Source: JBBSEX01 sp038239345 (GTDB lineage Bacteria; Acidobacteriota; Terriglobia; Bryobacterales; Bryobacteraceae). From it: 64,000 nucleotides of DNA. The position numbers and the translations under genes were made by a program. The stretch lies in contig JBBSEX010000020.1 of NCBI GenBank assembly GCA_038239345.1, forward strand, positions 1 through 64,000, given 5' to 3'. Position 1 is the first letter of the stretch. The number at the start of each line of letters is the position of its first letter. The notes below the pieces were generated by a model. It was not told the origin of the DNA, did not search any database, and saw only the letters and a list, made by a program, of their open reading frames with translations. Shown here piece by piece: positions 16,860-25,535 of the stretch.

Positions 16860-17627
16860 TCAGGGTTTTATGAGGGTAGGGGTATCGTCCACTGCTGGCG
16901 TGACGCGGACCAGCACCGTTGTGACGTTGTCCGGCCCACCGGCATGGCGCGCGGCGTCCACCAACTCGTGGCACTTGTCTTCCAGCGGCTTGTCGGTGGC
17001 CAGAATGCCGCCGATCAGAGGCTCATCGATCACACCGTGCAGTCCATCGCTGCAGATCAGTAACTGCAGACCGGGGTTCGCGGGAACGGCGTAGGTATGG
17101 ATGCGTAAACTGGCGCTCACACCGATCGCCATCGTAAGCACATGCCGCATGGGGTGAATGCGCAGGCTATCTTCATCGATTCCCAATCGCCGCCCTACTT
17201 CGTTCACCCAGGTTTGATCTTCGGTGACGGGGATTAGCTGGCCCTGGTCGTAAATGTAAGCCCGGCTATCGCCTACGCTGGCGATGAGAATTTCCTGGCC
17301 CGATTCCATGGCGGCGACCAGTGTCGTTCCCATGCCTTCCAGGCTGGAATCCGTCGCTGCGGCGGAAATCACCCGCTGATTGGCTTCTTCAAATGCCTTG
17401 AGAAGGATTTCGGGGTTGCCCGCGCCCTCGTTATAGATGACTTCCCAAATGGTTTCGGCGGCAAGCTTGGAGGCGTGCTCACCCGCCTGCGCGCCACCCA
17501 TGCCATCCGCCAAGACATACAGGCCGATGGCTGGAGCCAAGAGGTAAAAGTCTTCGTTGTTGCTTCTAACGCAACCGGGATCCGATAAACCGAACGCTTC
17601 CAACATGAACTTACCGATTATACCCAT
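16860..17627 (-). CDS. PP2C-family Ser/Thr protein phosphatase
   Basis: This 255-residue phosphatase has the PP2C metal-binding motifs RSNNEDFY, VLADGMGG, ICSDGLHGV and GGPDNVTTVLV in the usual order. It is the soluble Stp/PrpC type with no membrane segment. It is expected to remove phosphate from targets of Hanks-type kinases. One such kinase is encoded at 41036-42811, though not linked. An alternative start at 17606 (MLEAFGLSDPG) would drop seven residues and fits the family start slightly better. It lies between a TPR protein gene (29 bp upstream) and three surface-protein genes, suggesting phosphorylation-based control of this operon's products. Confidence 0.92.
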   Translation of the reverse strand: MGIIGKFMLEAFGLSDPGCVRSNNEDFYLLAPAIGLYVLADGMGGAQAGEHASKLAAETIWEVIYNEGAGNPEILLKAFEEANQRVISAAATDSSLEGMGTTLVAAMESGQEILIASVGDSRAYIYDQGQLIPVTEDQTWVNEVGRRLGIDEDSLRIHPMRHVLTMAIGVSASLRIHTYAVPANPGLQLLICSDGLHGVIDEPLIGGILATDKPLEDKCHELVDAARHAGGPDNVTTVLVRVTPAVDDTPTLIKP

Positions 17628-17656
17628 TTCGCCGACGAACGCCGGGCTTATCGTGT

Positions 17657-18844
17657 CTAATCTTGCTTATTGCCTTGCAGGACGGCCTTCAACTGCCAGT
17701 AGGCGCTTTCTTCGTAGTTTGTTTTCAGGCGCTCCAGACCTTCGCCGCGGGGCTCTGTAATCCGCGAGGCAGTTTTTTTCAAACAACGGCCAAGCATCAT
17801 CGTCGCTTCGGCATCGCCCGGATTACGATCCAGAACCGCGCGAAATCGTTCCGCCGCCGCGATCACGTCGCCTTTGAAAAACAGCGCGTAGCCAACATTG
17901 AATTGATAAGCGGGGTCGGTTGAATCGCCGTCCAGAGCTTTGCGAAAATTCTCCAGCGCCGCCGGCATGTTTCGCCTTTGTTGCGCCGCGCCAAGATTAT
18001 TGAACACTTCATTTAGCGGCACAGCTTGCGCTACGAGTTCGAACGCGGCTTGCGCGCCGGCATAATCGGCGGTGTAGTAGCGGCAGAGGCCAAGTACGAA
18101 ATTCGCTTCGTGATAATGAAGATCGGCCGGCGCAACCTTGCGCAGCCACTCGGCGGCGGGTTTATATTCTTTCTTCTCGTAATAGAGGCGGCCGAGTTGA
18201 TACGCCGGCGGCGAGAACGATGGGTCCAGACGATTTGCCTGAAGGAATAGCTTCACCTTCTGATCGCCGATGGGGGCCAGTAACCCGCGAATGTAATTCT
18301 CCATCGCGTCCACGCGGATTGGCGGGCGCGCCTTGCGGTACTCGGCTTCCGATGGCGCTGTCTTCGGTATCAGAAACTGCAGCGTCTGCCAGGCAAGATG
18401 CGTCTGTAACGCCGCCAAATCTTCCAGTGCCCCTATTTCGGCGAACTCCGGCCCTTGTTTCAGATGGCGTACATCAAGGATATGCGCCGTGACGCGTAAC
18501 GACCCTCGGCCCGCGCCCGGCGAGGGAGTCAATTCGAAATCGCCATAAAGAATCTGATCGGCATCCAAAAACTCGCCCACCTTGATCACCGACGCCCGAG
18601 TCAGATGCGACTGAGACCGCAAGCCCAGCCGGTGATAGGCCTCTCGCCGCCCTTCGCGCTCCAGCGCTACCAGCCCTTGCGCGGCGAGTGCATCGCGCAG
18701 ATTCTCCGAAATGCTATCGCCCACCCACTCAAGATTCGGATCGGTGGAAGCGTTAAAGAACGGGAGCACAAGAAAGGTCTCGGCGCGAGCGGAACAAATC
18801 GTGACGCAACCTATGAGTAGAACCAGGAAGAAAAAACGAAGCAT
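17657..18844 (-). CDS. Exported FlgO/TolB-like plus TPR protein
   Basis: This 395-residue protein has a signal peptide from the preferred start at 18844 (MLRFFFLVLLIGCVTICSARA). The longer frame from 18970 adds 42 unlikely residues. Residues about 22-170 resemble the FlgO/TolB-N-like domain that often opens acidobacterial TPR proteins (VLPFFNASTDPNLEWVGDSI, then DADQILYGDFE). Four or five TPR units follow (about 210-375), for example LGRLYYEKKEYKPAAEWLRKV and FNVGYALFFKGDVIAAAERF. The role is probably protein-protein contact in the periplasm. It is upstream of the PP2C gene and 61 bp downstream of a methyltransferase gene on the same strand. Confidence 0.78.
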   Translation of the reverse strand: MLRFFFLVLLIGCVTICSARAETFLVLPFFNASTDPNLEWVGDSISENLRDALAAQGLVALEREGRREAYHRLGLRSQSHLTRASVIKVGEFLDADQILYGDFELTPSPGAGRGSLRVTAHILDVRHLKQGPEFAEIGALEDLAALQTHLAWQTLQFLIPKTAPSEAEYRKARPPIRVDAMENYIRGLLAPIGDQKVKLFLQANRLDPSFSPPAYQLGRLYYEKKEYKPAAEWLRKVAPADLHYHEANFVLGLCRYYTADYAGAQAAFELVAQAVPLNEVFNNLGAAQQRRNMPAALENFRKALDGDSTDPAYQFNVGYALFFKGDVIAAAERFRAVLDRNPGDAEATMMLGRCLKKTASRITEPRGEGLERLKTNYEESAYWQLKAVLQGNKQD

Positions 18845-18905
18845 TGTGAATTCAAAGCTACTGCCTTCAGTATAGCTTTGCGGGCTGTGAATCCTGACCC
18901 GGCCC

Positions 18906-20210
18906 CTACAGCCTTTCGCTGAGTGCGAAGGGTTCCAGACGGCGTTGCAGCGGACCCGCGCCTTCCGCAAATGCTACATGGATTCCCAACTCGCGCAAAT
19001 CCGCCGCTGACGCACACGCCTTATCAAGCTCAAACTGAATTACGACGCTGTCATCCACCCACAAGCTGTCGGGGATCGGGCAAATATAAAGATGATCTCC
19101 CGCCGCGGAAAAGGCTGCCGAAGGCAATGGCACTCCGTCAATGTGGGCCGAGAGTTGCACCCCTCGCTGCCCGTCCATGATCGCGGCCGGCAAGCTGAAC
19201 CGGAATCGAAGCGTCAGCTGTTTCCGATCCGGTTTCCGATCCGGGCGTTGTAGAGTGATCGCGAAGGCCCGCTCCGTCCAGCGGCAACAGCCTTGTTCCA
19301 ATTCATGCCACCCTCGCCCCAATAGCGGTTCGACATACGTCCCCGGCGCCTTGCCCATCAGCAGGACATCCTGTACGCCGTAGAGGATCGGTTCGATTAG
19401 TTCCAACCCCGTTTCGGCCACGGTCTGGCGTAGATAAGGCTCCAGATAGGCTACGGCGTTGGCCGGATAATCTTCACGATTCACCGCATAGTTGCCCCGC
19501 GCGAATGGAAAGCGGATCCCGTGTCGAACGGATCCGGCGGCTGCATCGCCCAAGGATTGGTAGAGAAAAAACGAAGCGTAAGCGACGCCGCCAGGTGCCA
19601 GCATCCGGCTGACTTCAGCAAGGTAATGGCGCAGGTCATCCTCCAGGAGATGAGTCATCACCGAAGTCAATAGGATCAGGTCGAATGCGGCGTCCGGATG
19701 GGGAAAAATATAAGCGGCGGCGGTCGTCGATCCCAGTGGATTGTAGGAGCGATTGATGCAATCGGCTTGATAAAACGTGAACCTATCGTTGATCGGCGTG
19801 ATGTGCCGCTGGCACCATTCCACGCTCTCGCGATCAATATCCATTCCGCTGTAGACGACTTCGAGTTGCTGTAGTCGCCGGTTCAGGGCGAGCGTCCGGG
19901 CGATTCGGCCGCAACCACAGCCCACATCCAGCACGCGAGTACCCTTGCTGAACAGCTTGAGCCGCTCAAATTCCTCGAGAAATGCTGTTCCTACCAAATC
20001 GAAGTCTCTCGCTCCGCCTACAAAGGAACGCAGGGAATACGGGGGCAACTCACTACGCCCGGTTAAGCGCCTAAGGGCCGCATCGGGTAAATCCAGGAAT
20101 AGTCGGTCAAGCCGCCTGCGCACAAGAAAGCGGTGGCGAAACCAGGGAACTTTCATCATCCACCTTGCGGCTGGCGCCAAATGAAAAAGGGGCCGGCCGC
20201 GAAACGGCAA
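18906..20210 (-). CDS. Class I SAM-dependent methyltransferase with C-terminal beta domain
   Basis: This 434-residue protein has a central Rossmann-like methyltransferase domain (about 70-240). The SAM-binding motif I is VLDVGCGCGRIA, followed by an acidic strand end (GMDIDRESV) and DLILLTSVMTHL. A C-terminal region of about 150 residues is beta-rich and basic and might bind a glycan or lipid substrate. The N-terminus is not membrane-spanning. Methionines at about residues 18-19 (MMKVPWF) are plausible alternative starts. It lies 20 bp after the TIGR03437 gene. The substrate is unknown. Confidence 0.82.
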   Translation of the reverse strand: MPFRGRPLFHLAPAARWMMKVPWFRHRFLVRRRLDRLFLDLPDAALRRLTGRSELPPYSLRSFVGGARDFDLVGTAFLEEFERLKLFSKGTRVLDVGCGCGRIARTLALNRRLQQLEVVYSGMDIDRESVEWCQRHITPINDRFTFYQADCINRSYNPLGSTTAAAYIFPHPDAAFDLILLTSVMTHLLEDDLRHYLAEVSRMLAPGGVAYASFFLYQSLGDAAAGSVRHGIRFPFARGNYAVNREDYPANAVAYLEPYLRQTVAETGLELIEPILYGVQDVLLMGKAPGTYVEPLLGRGWHELEQGCCRWTERAFAITLQRPDRKPDRKQLTLRFRFSLPAAIMDGQRGVQLSAHIDGVPLPSAAFSAAGDHLYICPIPDSLWVDDSVVIQFELDKACASAADLRELGIHVAFAEGAGPLQRRLEPFALSERL

Positions 20211-20230
20211 GCCCCCGATGTAGGTCGCGT

Positions 20231-21937
20231 CTATTGAATTGCGATGTTAACGTGATTCGTCTGGCCTTCGGGTGTACCGAAGAAGACTCCAACGCTAGGC
20301 CCGGTAGGGGTGGACGGCGGTATCGTTACGTTCACTTGATACAGCCCCACAAATCCAGGAGTTAGACCGGCAAAGAACGGCGGTGCGCTGGTGGAGAATA
20401 AGCCGCCACCAAAGTACACAACCGGAATCGAGCTGACGCGCGCTAGCGGCTCCACGGCAGGAGCGCCGAGACCGCTGGTTACCGCTGGTGTCGTTGGTCC
20501 CAGGCCCAGCGCGTAAATCACCAGCGTGTCGCCGATTTTCGCCGGATGGCTGGGGAATCCCGGGGTAGTCGGTATCGGGAACGTACCGTCGGTGTTGACG
20601 ATAATCCCGTAGTTGCCAGGCAAGCTGTTGATCGTCAGAATACGCGGCTGGCTGCGGGCGATGTTGATTGATACGGTGTTCCCGGTCTGGCCGCCCCGAT
20701 CGACGCGAATGGTTGCATCGCCCGTGGTTGCTTCGAAAGGAATCTGAAAATTGATCTGTCCATTGGAAGCGAAGTATAGCGGCGCCGCTACGTTGTTTAC
20801 GAATACGGTAGCGCCGGCCAAAGTGGTGGGAAGGGGCAGCGCACTGGCATTCGCCGTGGTGCCATCGGTAAGCTGGTCGCCAAATACGGCCACGATGTCG
20901 CCCAGAGCCACTGGATCTCCAGGCTGGCTGGCGAAGGCATTATCCACCACGCCATGGAATGCCGCGAACGGCGGACCCGAGGCGCTTACGTTCAACTGCA
21001 CCGGAACGTTAACCAGTGCATTTGCGGCATTGCTGGCGATGCTAACTACACCCTGATAATTGCCCGCGGCGAGATTCGTGGGATCGACCACTACCGCCAC
21101 CAAGTTGCCGGTTGTCGAAGCCGTCAGCCACGTTCCGCCACTAGTCGTAGTAGCCGAAGCCCCCGACAGCGTCAGTGCCGCCACGCCGGAATTGTTCACG
21201 GCGATGTAGTTGGTCTGCTTTATCGTGCCTTGCGTGATGCGTAGATTCAAGGCCGTTGGCGAGACCGAAGCGATCGCCTGATTGGTCACGTTGACAGTAA
21301 TTGGAACGGTCTTATTGTCGCCGGCAAACGAAGAACCGCTGATTGCCACCGAGCCCGTGTAAGTGCCGGGTGCGGTATTGGTGCCGGCTGTAGCTTGAAT
21401 CGAGTATGGAATGCTGAACTGGAAGCTACCACTGCCTCCCATGGTCAGCGCCAGAGCGACTCCCACCGGGCTTGTAAACTTGGCACTCAATGCGCCGTTC
21501 GTCGTAAAGGTGGTGGATGCCGGGTGGCCGTTCGTCGGAGCGTACAGCGTGATTGTGTCGGGAATGCCGCCACCGATCTGGACCGTCACCGAAACGGTTT
21601 GCGGAGCGTCGATCGTTTTCGGATCTGAAATCGTAACAAAGCCTGTATAAACACCCTTAGCCAGCGAAGCGGTGTTGAGCCCGATCAAGACAACGGCGCC
21701 GGTTGCATTAGGCGTCACGGTGGGCGTCAACCAGGTAACCGTGCTGGTGGCCGTTAGGGTAAAAGTTCCATCCCCGGCGTTGGTCGCCGCAACCGATTGT
21801 GTCGGACCATTGGTCCCAGCCGTAATAGAAATCGGGCCCACGGCGGTGGACGAGAGACGAAGTTTCGGCGCCGCGCATAGAAACGCGGCGGAAAGTGTGA
21901 ACAAGAAGAAAAAATCGCGGTACCGCTTAAATGTCAT
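20231..21937 (-). CDS. Secreted TIGR03437-domain protein with BACON-like repeats
   Basis: This 568-residue protein has a signal peptide (FFFLFTLSAAFLCAA) and two or three BACON-like beta repeats (about 25-330). Each runs from a phrase such as TWLTPTVTPNATGAVVLIG to a GVYTGFVTISDP strand. The C-terminal 230 residues show the TIGR03437 layout: VALGDIVAVFGDQLTDG, ATVFVNNVAAPLYFAS, GQINFQIP, LVIYALGLGPT and YQVNVTIPP. This domain is concentrated in Solibacter-type acidobacteria, so it is the best lineage marker in the window. It has no proven function. ATGA overlap with nuoA fixes the start at 21937. Confidence 0.9.
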   Translation of the reverse strand: MTFKRYRDFFFLFTLSAAFLCAAPKLRLSSTAVGPISITAGTNGPTQSVAATNAGDGTFTLTATSTVTWLTPTVTPNATGAVVLIGLNTASLAKGVYTGFVTISDPKTIDAPQTVSVTVQIGGGIPDTITLYAPTNGHPASTTFTTNGALSAKFTSPVGVALALTMGGSGSFQFSIPYSIQATAGTNTAPGTYTGSVAISGSSFAGDNKTVPITVNVTNQAIASVSPTALNLRITQGTIKQTNYIAVNNSGVAALTLSGASATTTSGGTWLTASTTGNLVAVVVDPTNLAAGNYQGVVSIASNAANALVNVPVQLNVSASGPPFAAFHGVVDNAFASQPGDPVALGDIVAVFGDQLTDGTTANASALPLPTTLAGATVFVNNVAAPLYFASNGQINFQIPFEATTGDATIRVDRGGQTGNTVSINIARSQPRILTINSLPGNYGIIVNTDGTFPIPTTPGFPSHPAKIGDTLVIYALGLGPTTPAVTSGLGAPAVEPLARVSSIPVVYFGGGLFSTSAPPFFAGLTPGFVGLYQVNVTIPPSTPTGPSVGVFFGTPEGQTNHVNIAIQ

Positions 21938-22308
21938 ACCCACTCCAAAGCTCCCTTTTTATACGCCCAGATGTAGCCGACCAGCAAGAAGCCTAGAAAA
22001 ACCGCCGCCTCCGCCACGCCGAACCATCCGAGTTGTCGATATGTAACGGCCCACGGGAAAAGGAATACTGCTTCCACGTCGAAAATAACGAAGAGAATCG
22101 CGACAATATAAAATCCAACCGTGTACCGTCCCCGCGAACTGGATGCAGCTTTGATGCCACACTCGTAAGCCTCTAGCTTTATAAGGGACGGTGCGGATGG
22201 ACGGATCAATCTCGCCACAACGATTGTGGCAACAGGAAACAGAATGGCCACGATGAGGAACAGAAAAATCGGAAGATAACCCGCAGGCATTTCAACCAAG
22301 GGTATCAT
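21934..22308 (-). CDS. nuoA: NADH-quinone oxidoreductase subunit A (isolated)
   Basis: This 124-residue protein has three membrane helices and the NuoA/ND3 signature YECGIKAASS plus FDVEAVFLFPWA, whose acidic residues lie in the proton/quinone coupling loop. It belongs to respiratory complex I at the inner membrane. Normally nuoA is followed by nuoB and the rest of the complex. Here the next gene downstream is a secreted TIGR03437 protein overlapping it by four bases, and the gene before is a lipoprotein 7 bp upstream. No other complex I gene is in the window. It may be a relocated sole copy or an extra copy. The sequence shows no decay. Confidence 0.9.
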   Translation of the reverse strand: MIPLVEMPAGYLPIFLFLIVAILFPVATIVVARLIRPSAPSLIKLEAYECGIKAASSSRGRYTVGFYIVAILFVIFDVEAVFLFPWAVTYRQLGWFGVAEAAVFLGFLLVGYIWAYKKGALEWV

Positions 22309-22315
22309 GCGCCTC

Positions 22316-22750
22316 TTATGGGGCTGGGGCTGTTATTTCAAAATCGCCGCGGATAAATTGCCAGTCGGGTATCTCATAAACGCGCAATTTAGTCGGCACG
22401 GAAGCCTTCACTTCTTTCATTTCCTGCGGACCAAGCGGCGGAACCTTCGCCGTGAACTTGGCTACTGGCTCATCGGTGGTCTTGGCCGTGGTTGGACGCA
22501 GCGACACCAAAAGTTCAATCTCACCGACATCGGCATCGGAATGATTGACCACTCCAAACTTCACCTCCAGCTTGCCGGGAGCGGTTTCCACCATCCGAAA
22601 TCCTACTAATTCGATGTATTTCCCTAGCGGATGCTTATTCGAGGCCATCGTATGTAGCGGCGTAGAATGATCCGAACTGACGCTTACGGGCTTCACATCG
22701 GGCGAGGAACAGCCGGCCAGCAAAACGATAAGAGCCAGATTCACTTGCAT
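22316..22750 (-). CDS. Putative lipoprotein
   Basis: This is a lipoprotein of 144 residues from the preferred start at 22750. The lipobox reads LIVLLAGC and is followed by SSPDVKP. The longer frame from 22828 has no signal before the lipobox and overlaps cysE. The mature part (about 35-140) is a single beta-sandwich-like domain with GKYIELVGFRMVE and KLEVKFGVVNHSDADVGEIELLVSL. This resembles FxLYD-type or DUF-like extracellular modules. It starts a leftward run with nuoA only 7 bp downstream. Its function is unknown. Divergent cysE begins 61 bp away. Confidence 0.75.
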   Translation of the reverse strand: MQVNLALIVLLAGCSSPDVKPVSVSSDHSTPLHTMASNKHPLGKYIELVGFRMVETAPGKLEVKFGVVNHSDADVGEIELLVSLRPTTAKTTDEPVAKFTAKVPPLGPQEMKEVKASVPTKLRVYEIPDWQFIRGDFEITAPAP

Positions 22751-22811
22751 CCAAAGTGCGGGTTTCACATCTTGGATTATAAGTGATCTCAATCGGCGCG
22801 ATAATGAGGCA

Positions 22812-23468
22812 ATGATGTTCGGCACCATTCGGGAGCAGGTGCAAACGATTTTTCGAGAGGATCCGGCGGCAAAAAGCGTGCTGGAGATCGTACTCTGCTA
22901 CCCGGGATTCCATTCCATCCTGTTGCATCGCCTGGCGCATAAACTGCACCTGTGGGGCGTGCCGCTGATTCCCCGCGTGATCTCACAGATCGGCCGGATG
23001 CTGACGGGAATTGAGATCCACCCGGGTGCCACCATCGGTCGGCGCTTCTTTATCGATCACGGAATGGGTGTTGTAATTGGCGAAACTGCGGAAATCGGCG
23101 ACGATGTTTTGCTCTATCAAGGCGTCACCTTGGGCGGCACCGGCAAGGAACGCGGCAAACGCCATCCAACGGTGCGAAATCACGTTGTCGTCGGAGCGGG
23201 CGCTAAGGTTCTAGGGAACATCACGCTCGGCGATCACGTGAAAGTTGGGGCCGGGTCCGTTGTGATTCGCAGCGTGCCCGACCATTCTACGGTAGTTGGC
23301 ATCCCCGGGAGAATCGTCCGCGGAGACGTGAATATCGCCGATGCCCTGGAACACGGCAAGCTCCCCGATCCCCAAGGGCAGGACATCGTTGATCTGGCCC
23401 GGCGCATCAAAGAGCTGGAAATTCTGGTCAAATCTTTAGCCGAAGAAAAATTATCCGAGCGTCGCTAG
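22812..23468 (+). CDS. cysE: Serine O-acetyltransferase
   Basis: This 218-residue protein has the left-handed parallel beta-helix (hexapeptide repeats: IHPGATIG, IGDDVLLYQGVTLGGTG, VVVGAGAKVLGNITLG). The catalytic His/Asp pairs lie in FIDHGMG and the GKRHPTV loop. It is the short EpsC/CysE type. It makes O-acetyl-L-serine from serine and acetyl-CoA for cysteine synthesis. No cysteine synthase gene is adjacent. A tandem ATG at 22812/22815 leaves the exact start ambiguous by one residue. Its C-terminal tail after about residue 175 is charged and helical, consistent with trimer contacts and feedback control. Confidence 0.93.
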   Translation: MMFGTIREQVQTIFREDPAAKSVLEIVLCYPGFHSILLHRLAHKLHLWGVPLIPRVISQIGRMLTGIEIHPGATIGRRFFIDHGMGVVIGETAEIGDDVLLYQGVTLGGTGKERGKRHPTVRNHVVVGAGAKVLGNITLGDHVKVGAGSVVIRSVPDHSTVVGIPGRIVRGDVNIADALEHGKLPDPQGQDIVDLARRIKELEILVKSLAEEKLSERR

Positions 23469-23576
23469 CCCCCTCGTAACCCTTATTTTCATCAGTTTGC
23501 AAGCCTTAGGGTGCCATGCATTTCGCAGATGCCCGCCTAGCAAGATTCCCTAATTGTGATATAGTCTTGGCGATAC

Positions 23577-23598
23577 GCGGGAAGTGGGGATTTCCCGC
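23577..23598 (+). promoter_or_regulatory. Hairpin in the leader before asnB
   Basis: GCGGGAA and TTCCCGC form a seven-pair stem with an eight-base loop, 23 bp upstream of the TTG start of asnB. There is no following T-run, so it is more likely a leader structure or protein-binding site than a terminator. The rest of the 153-bp gap shows no clear promoter. Confidence 0.35.
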
Positions 23599-23621
23599 AG
23601 AATTACGGGGATAATTCTAAT

Positions 23622-25535
23622 TTGTGCGGCATAGCCGGCTTTACACACTTAAAGCATAGGGCCGATGCGGCATGGATTCGCGAGGCCACGCGCTCGTTAA
23701 TCCATCGCGGCCCTGATGAGCAGGACACATACCAGACCGACACCGTCTCGTTAGGGGCAGTGCGCCTCAGAGTCATTGATCCGGAACACGGACACCAACC
23801 ACTCCGCAGCGAAGACGGCAACTTTGCAATAGTCTTCAACGGTGAGATTTATAACAACACCCAGCTACGCGAAGAGTTGCGTGCCCTAGGGCATAAATTC
23901 GATTCGCGCTGCGACACGGAAACGGTACTTCGCGCCTTCATCCAGTGGGACACGGACTGTTTCCGCAGACTTCGGGGAATGTTTGCCCTGGCAATCTGGA
24001 CCGAAAACCGTCGACGGCTGGTCCTGGCCCGCGATAGGATGGGTATCAAGCCATTATATATCAGCCACTTAGGCGACGATTTGATCTTCGGCTCGGAGCT
24101 TAAAGCGCTCTTTGCCCATCCGAAGGTCAGCCGCAATATCTCCCAATGCGGTCTACATAACTACCTGTCGCTCAACTACGTCCCAGCCCCGGATACGATG
24201 GTGGAGGGAATTGATAAGTTGCGCCCCGCTCACTGGCTGGAATGGCGCGAAGGACGAACGCACACAGAGGCTTATTGGCAGCTGGAATTTCGGCCCGACC
24301 GGCGGATCACGCTCGACGCGGCCAAGGATCAGTTGGACCTGCTTCTGCGCAGTTCCGTCCAGGAACATATGGTGGCCGATGTGCCGCTCGGGCTCTGGTC
24401 AAGCGGCGGCGTCGATTCGTCCACAATCCTCCACTATGCTTCGCAAGCCACGTCCACGCGGCTGAAAACGTTTTCGATTTCGTTCGCCGGCCGGTCCTTC
24501 GACGAATCACCCTTCTTCCGTGAGATGGCGGCTCGCTACTCGACAGACCATCATGAACTGGACGTCAACCCGGAGATGGACCTGCAAGGCGCCATCGAGG
24601 ATATGGCCTTCTATTCGGACGAGCCGGGAGCGGATGCCGGCGCCTTGCCGGTGTGGTATCTGTCGCGGCTAACCCGGTCCCACGTCACCGTTGCGTTAAG
24701 TGGCGATGGCGCCGACGAGATTTTCGGCGGTTATCAAACCTATCTTGCCGACGATTATGCGGCCAAATTGCGGATGGTACCATCGGCCGCGCGCCGTCTG
24801 GCTGTTATTCTGTCCAACCAGCTTCCCGTTTCGGATGAAAAGATCAGCTTCGAATACAAAGTGAAGCGCATGCTCGCCGGATCGTTCCTGTCGCCGCGGG
24901 AGGCGCATTTGTTCTGGAACGGAACTTTCTCCGAGGCTGACAAAGAGAAACTTCACCTCCATAACGGCCACATTCCCACCGAACATAGCCTGCGCAGCAT
25001 CGGAGACAACTCGGGTAAGCTGAATCCCTATCTGTGGTTGGATCAGAACTACTATTTACCGGACAATATTCTTTACAAATGCGATCGCATGAGCATGGCC
25101 CACTCGCTGGAGGTGCGGCCGCCATTTCTTGACCATCGCATCGTGGAATTCGCCGCCACGCTGCCGGAAAACCTCAAAGTTCGGGGCAGCAAACTGAAGT
25201 ATGTTCTCCGTGAACTGATGAAAGACAAGTTGCCGGCTTCCATCTTGAATCGCTCGAAGCAGGGCTTCGATATTCCGGCGCATCACTGGCTCAGAACCTC
25301 GCTGCGTCCTCTTCTGCTTGACACTTTAACCCGCCGCGCGGTTGAGGAAAGTGGCTTGTTCCAGTGGAAATTCGTAGAATCGATGATAAACGGCCATCTA
25401 AAGCGCCGTGCTAACCTCGGGTATCACCTATGGGGTCTGTTGGTTCTGTTCCTCTGGATGAAAAAATGGGGCATTCGGGCCCACTCCGGAGTCGAGGATA
25501 CGCGCGAACTGCACAGCATTTACGCTACGACCTAA
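23622..25535 (+). CDS. asnB: Asparagine synthase (glutamine-hydrolysing)
   Basis: This 637-residue amidotransferase begins at a TTG codon. The next codon gives the catalytic cysteine of the class II glutamine amidotransferase domain (MCGIAGF; C2 after processing). Residues about 1-200 are that domain (NGEIYNN, RDRMGIKPLY). Residues about 230-600 are the synthetase domain with the pyrophosphate loop LWSSGGVDSSTI and SGDGADEIFGGY. The paralogue type is common in polysaccharide and exosortase-linked loci. With two glycosyltransferase genes directly behind, it more likely modifies a surface sugar or lipid intermediate than supplies bulk asparagine. The start lacks a strong ribosome-binding site. 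Confidence 0.92.
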   Translation: MCGIAGFTHLKHRADAAWIREATRSLIHRGPDEQDTYQTDTVSLGAVRLRVIDPEHGHQPLRSEDGNFAIVFNGEIYNNTQLREELRALGHKFDSRCDTETVLRAFIQWDTDCFRRLRGMFALAIWTENRRRLVLARDRMGIKPLYISHLGDDLIFGSELKALFAHPKVSRNISQCGLHNYLSLNYVPAPDTMVEGIDKLRPAHWLEWREGRTHTEAYWQLEFRPDRRITLDAAKDQLDLLLRSSVQEHMVADVPLGLWSSGGVDSSTILHYASQATSTRLKTFSISFAGRSFDESPFFREMAARYSTDHHELDVNPEMDLQGAIEDMAFYSDEPGADAGALPVWYLSRLTRSHVTVALSGDGADEIFGGYQTYLADDYAAKLRMVPSAARRLAVILSNQLPVSDEKISFEYKVKRMLAGSFLSPREAHLFWNGTFSEADKEKLHLHNGHIPTEHSLRSIGDNSGKLNPYLWLDQNYYLPDNILYKCDRMSMAHSLEVRPPFLDHRIVEFAATLPENLKVRGSKLKYVLRELMKDKLPASILNRSKQGFDIPAHHWLRTSLRPLLLDTLTRRAVEESGLFQWKFVESMINGHLKRRANLGYHLWGLLVLFLWMKKWGIRAHSGVEDTRELHSIYATT

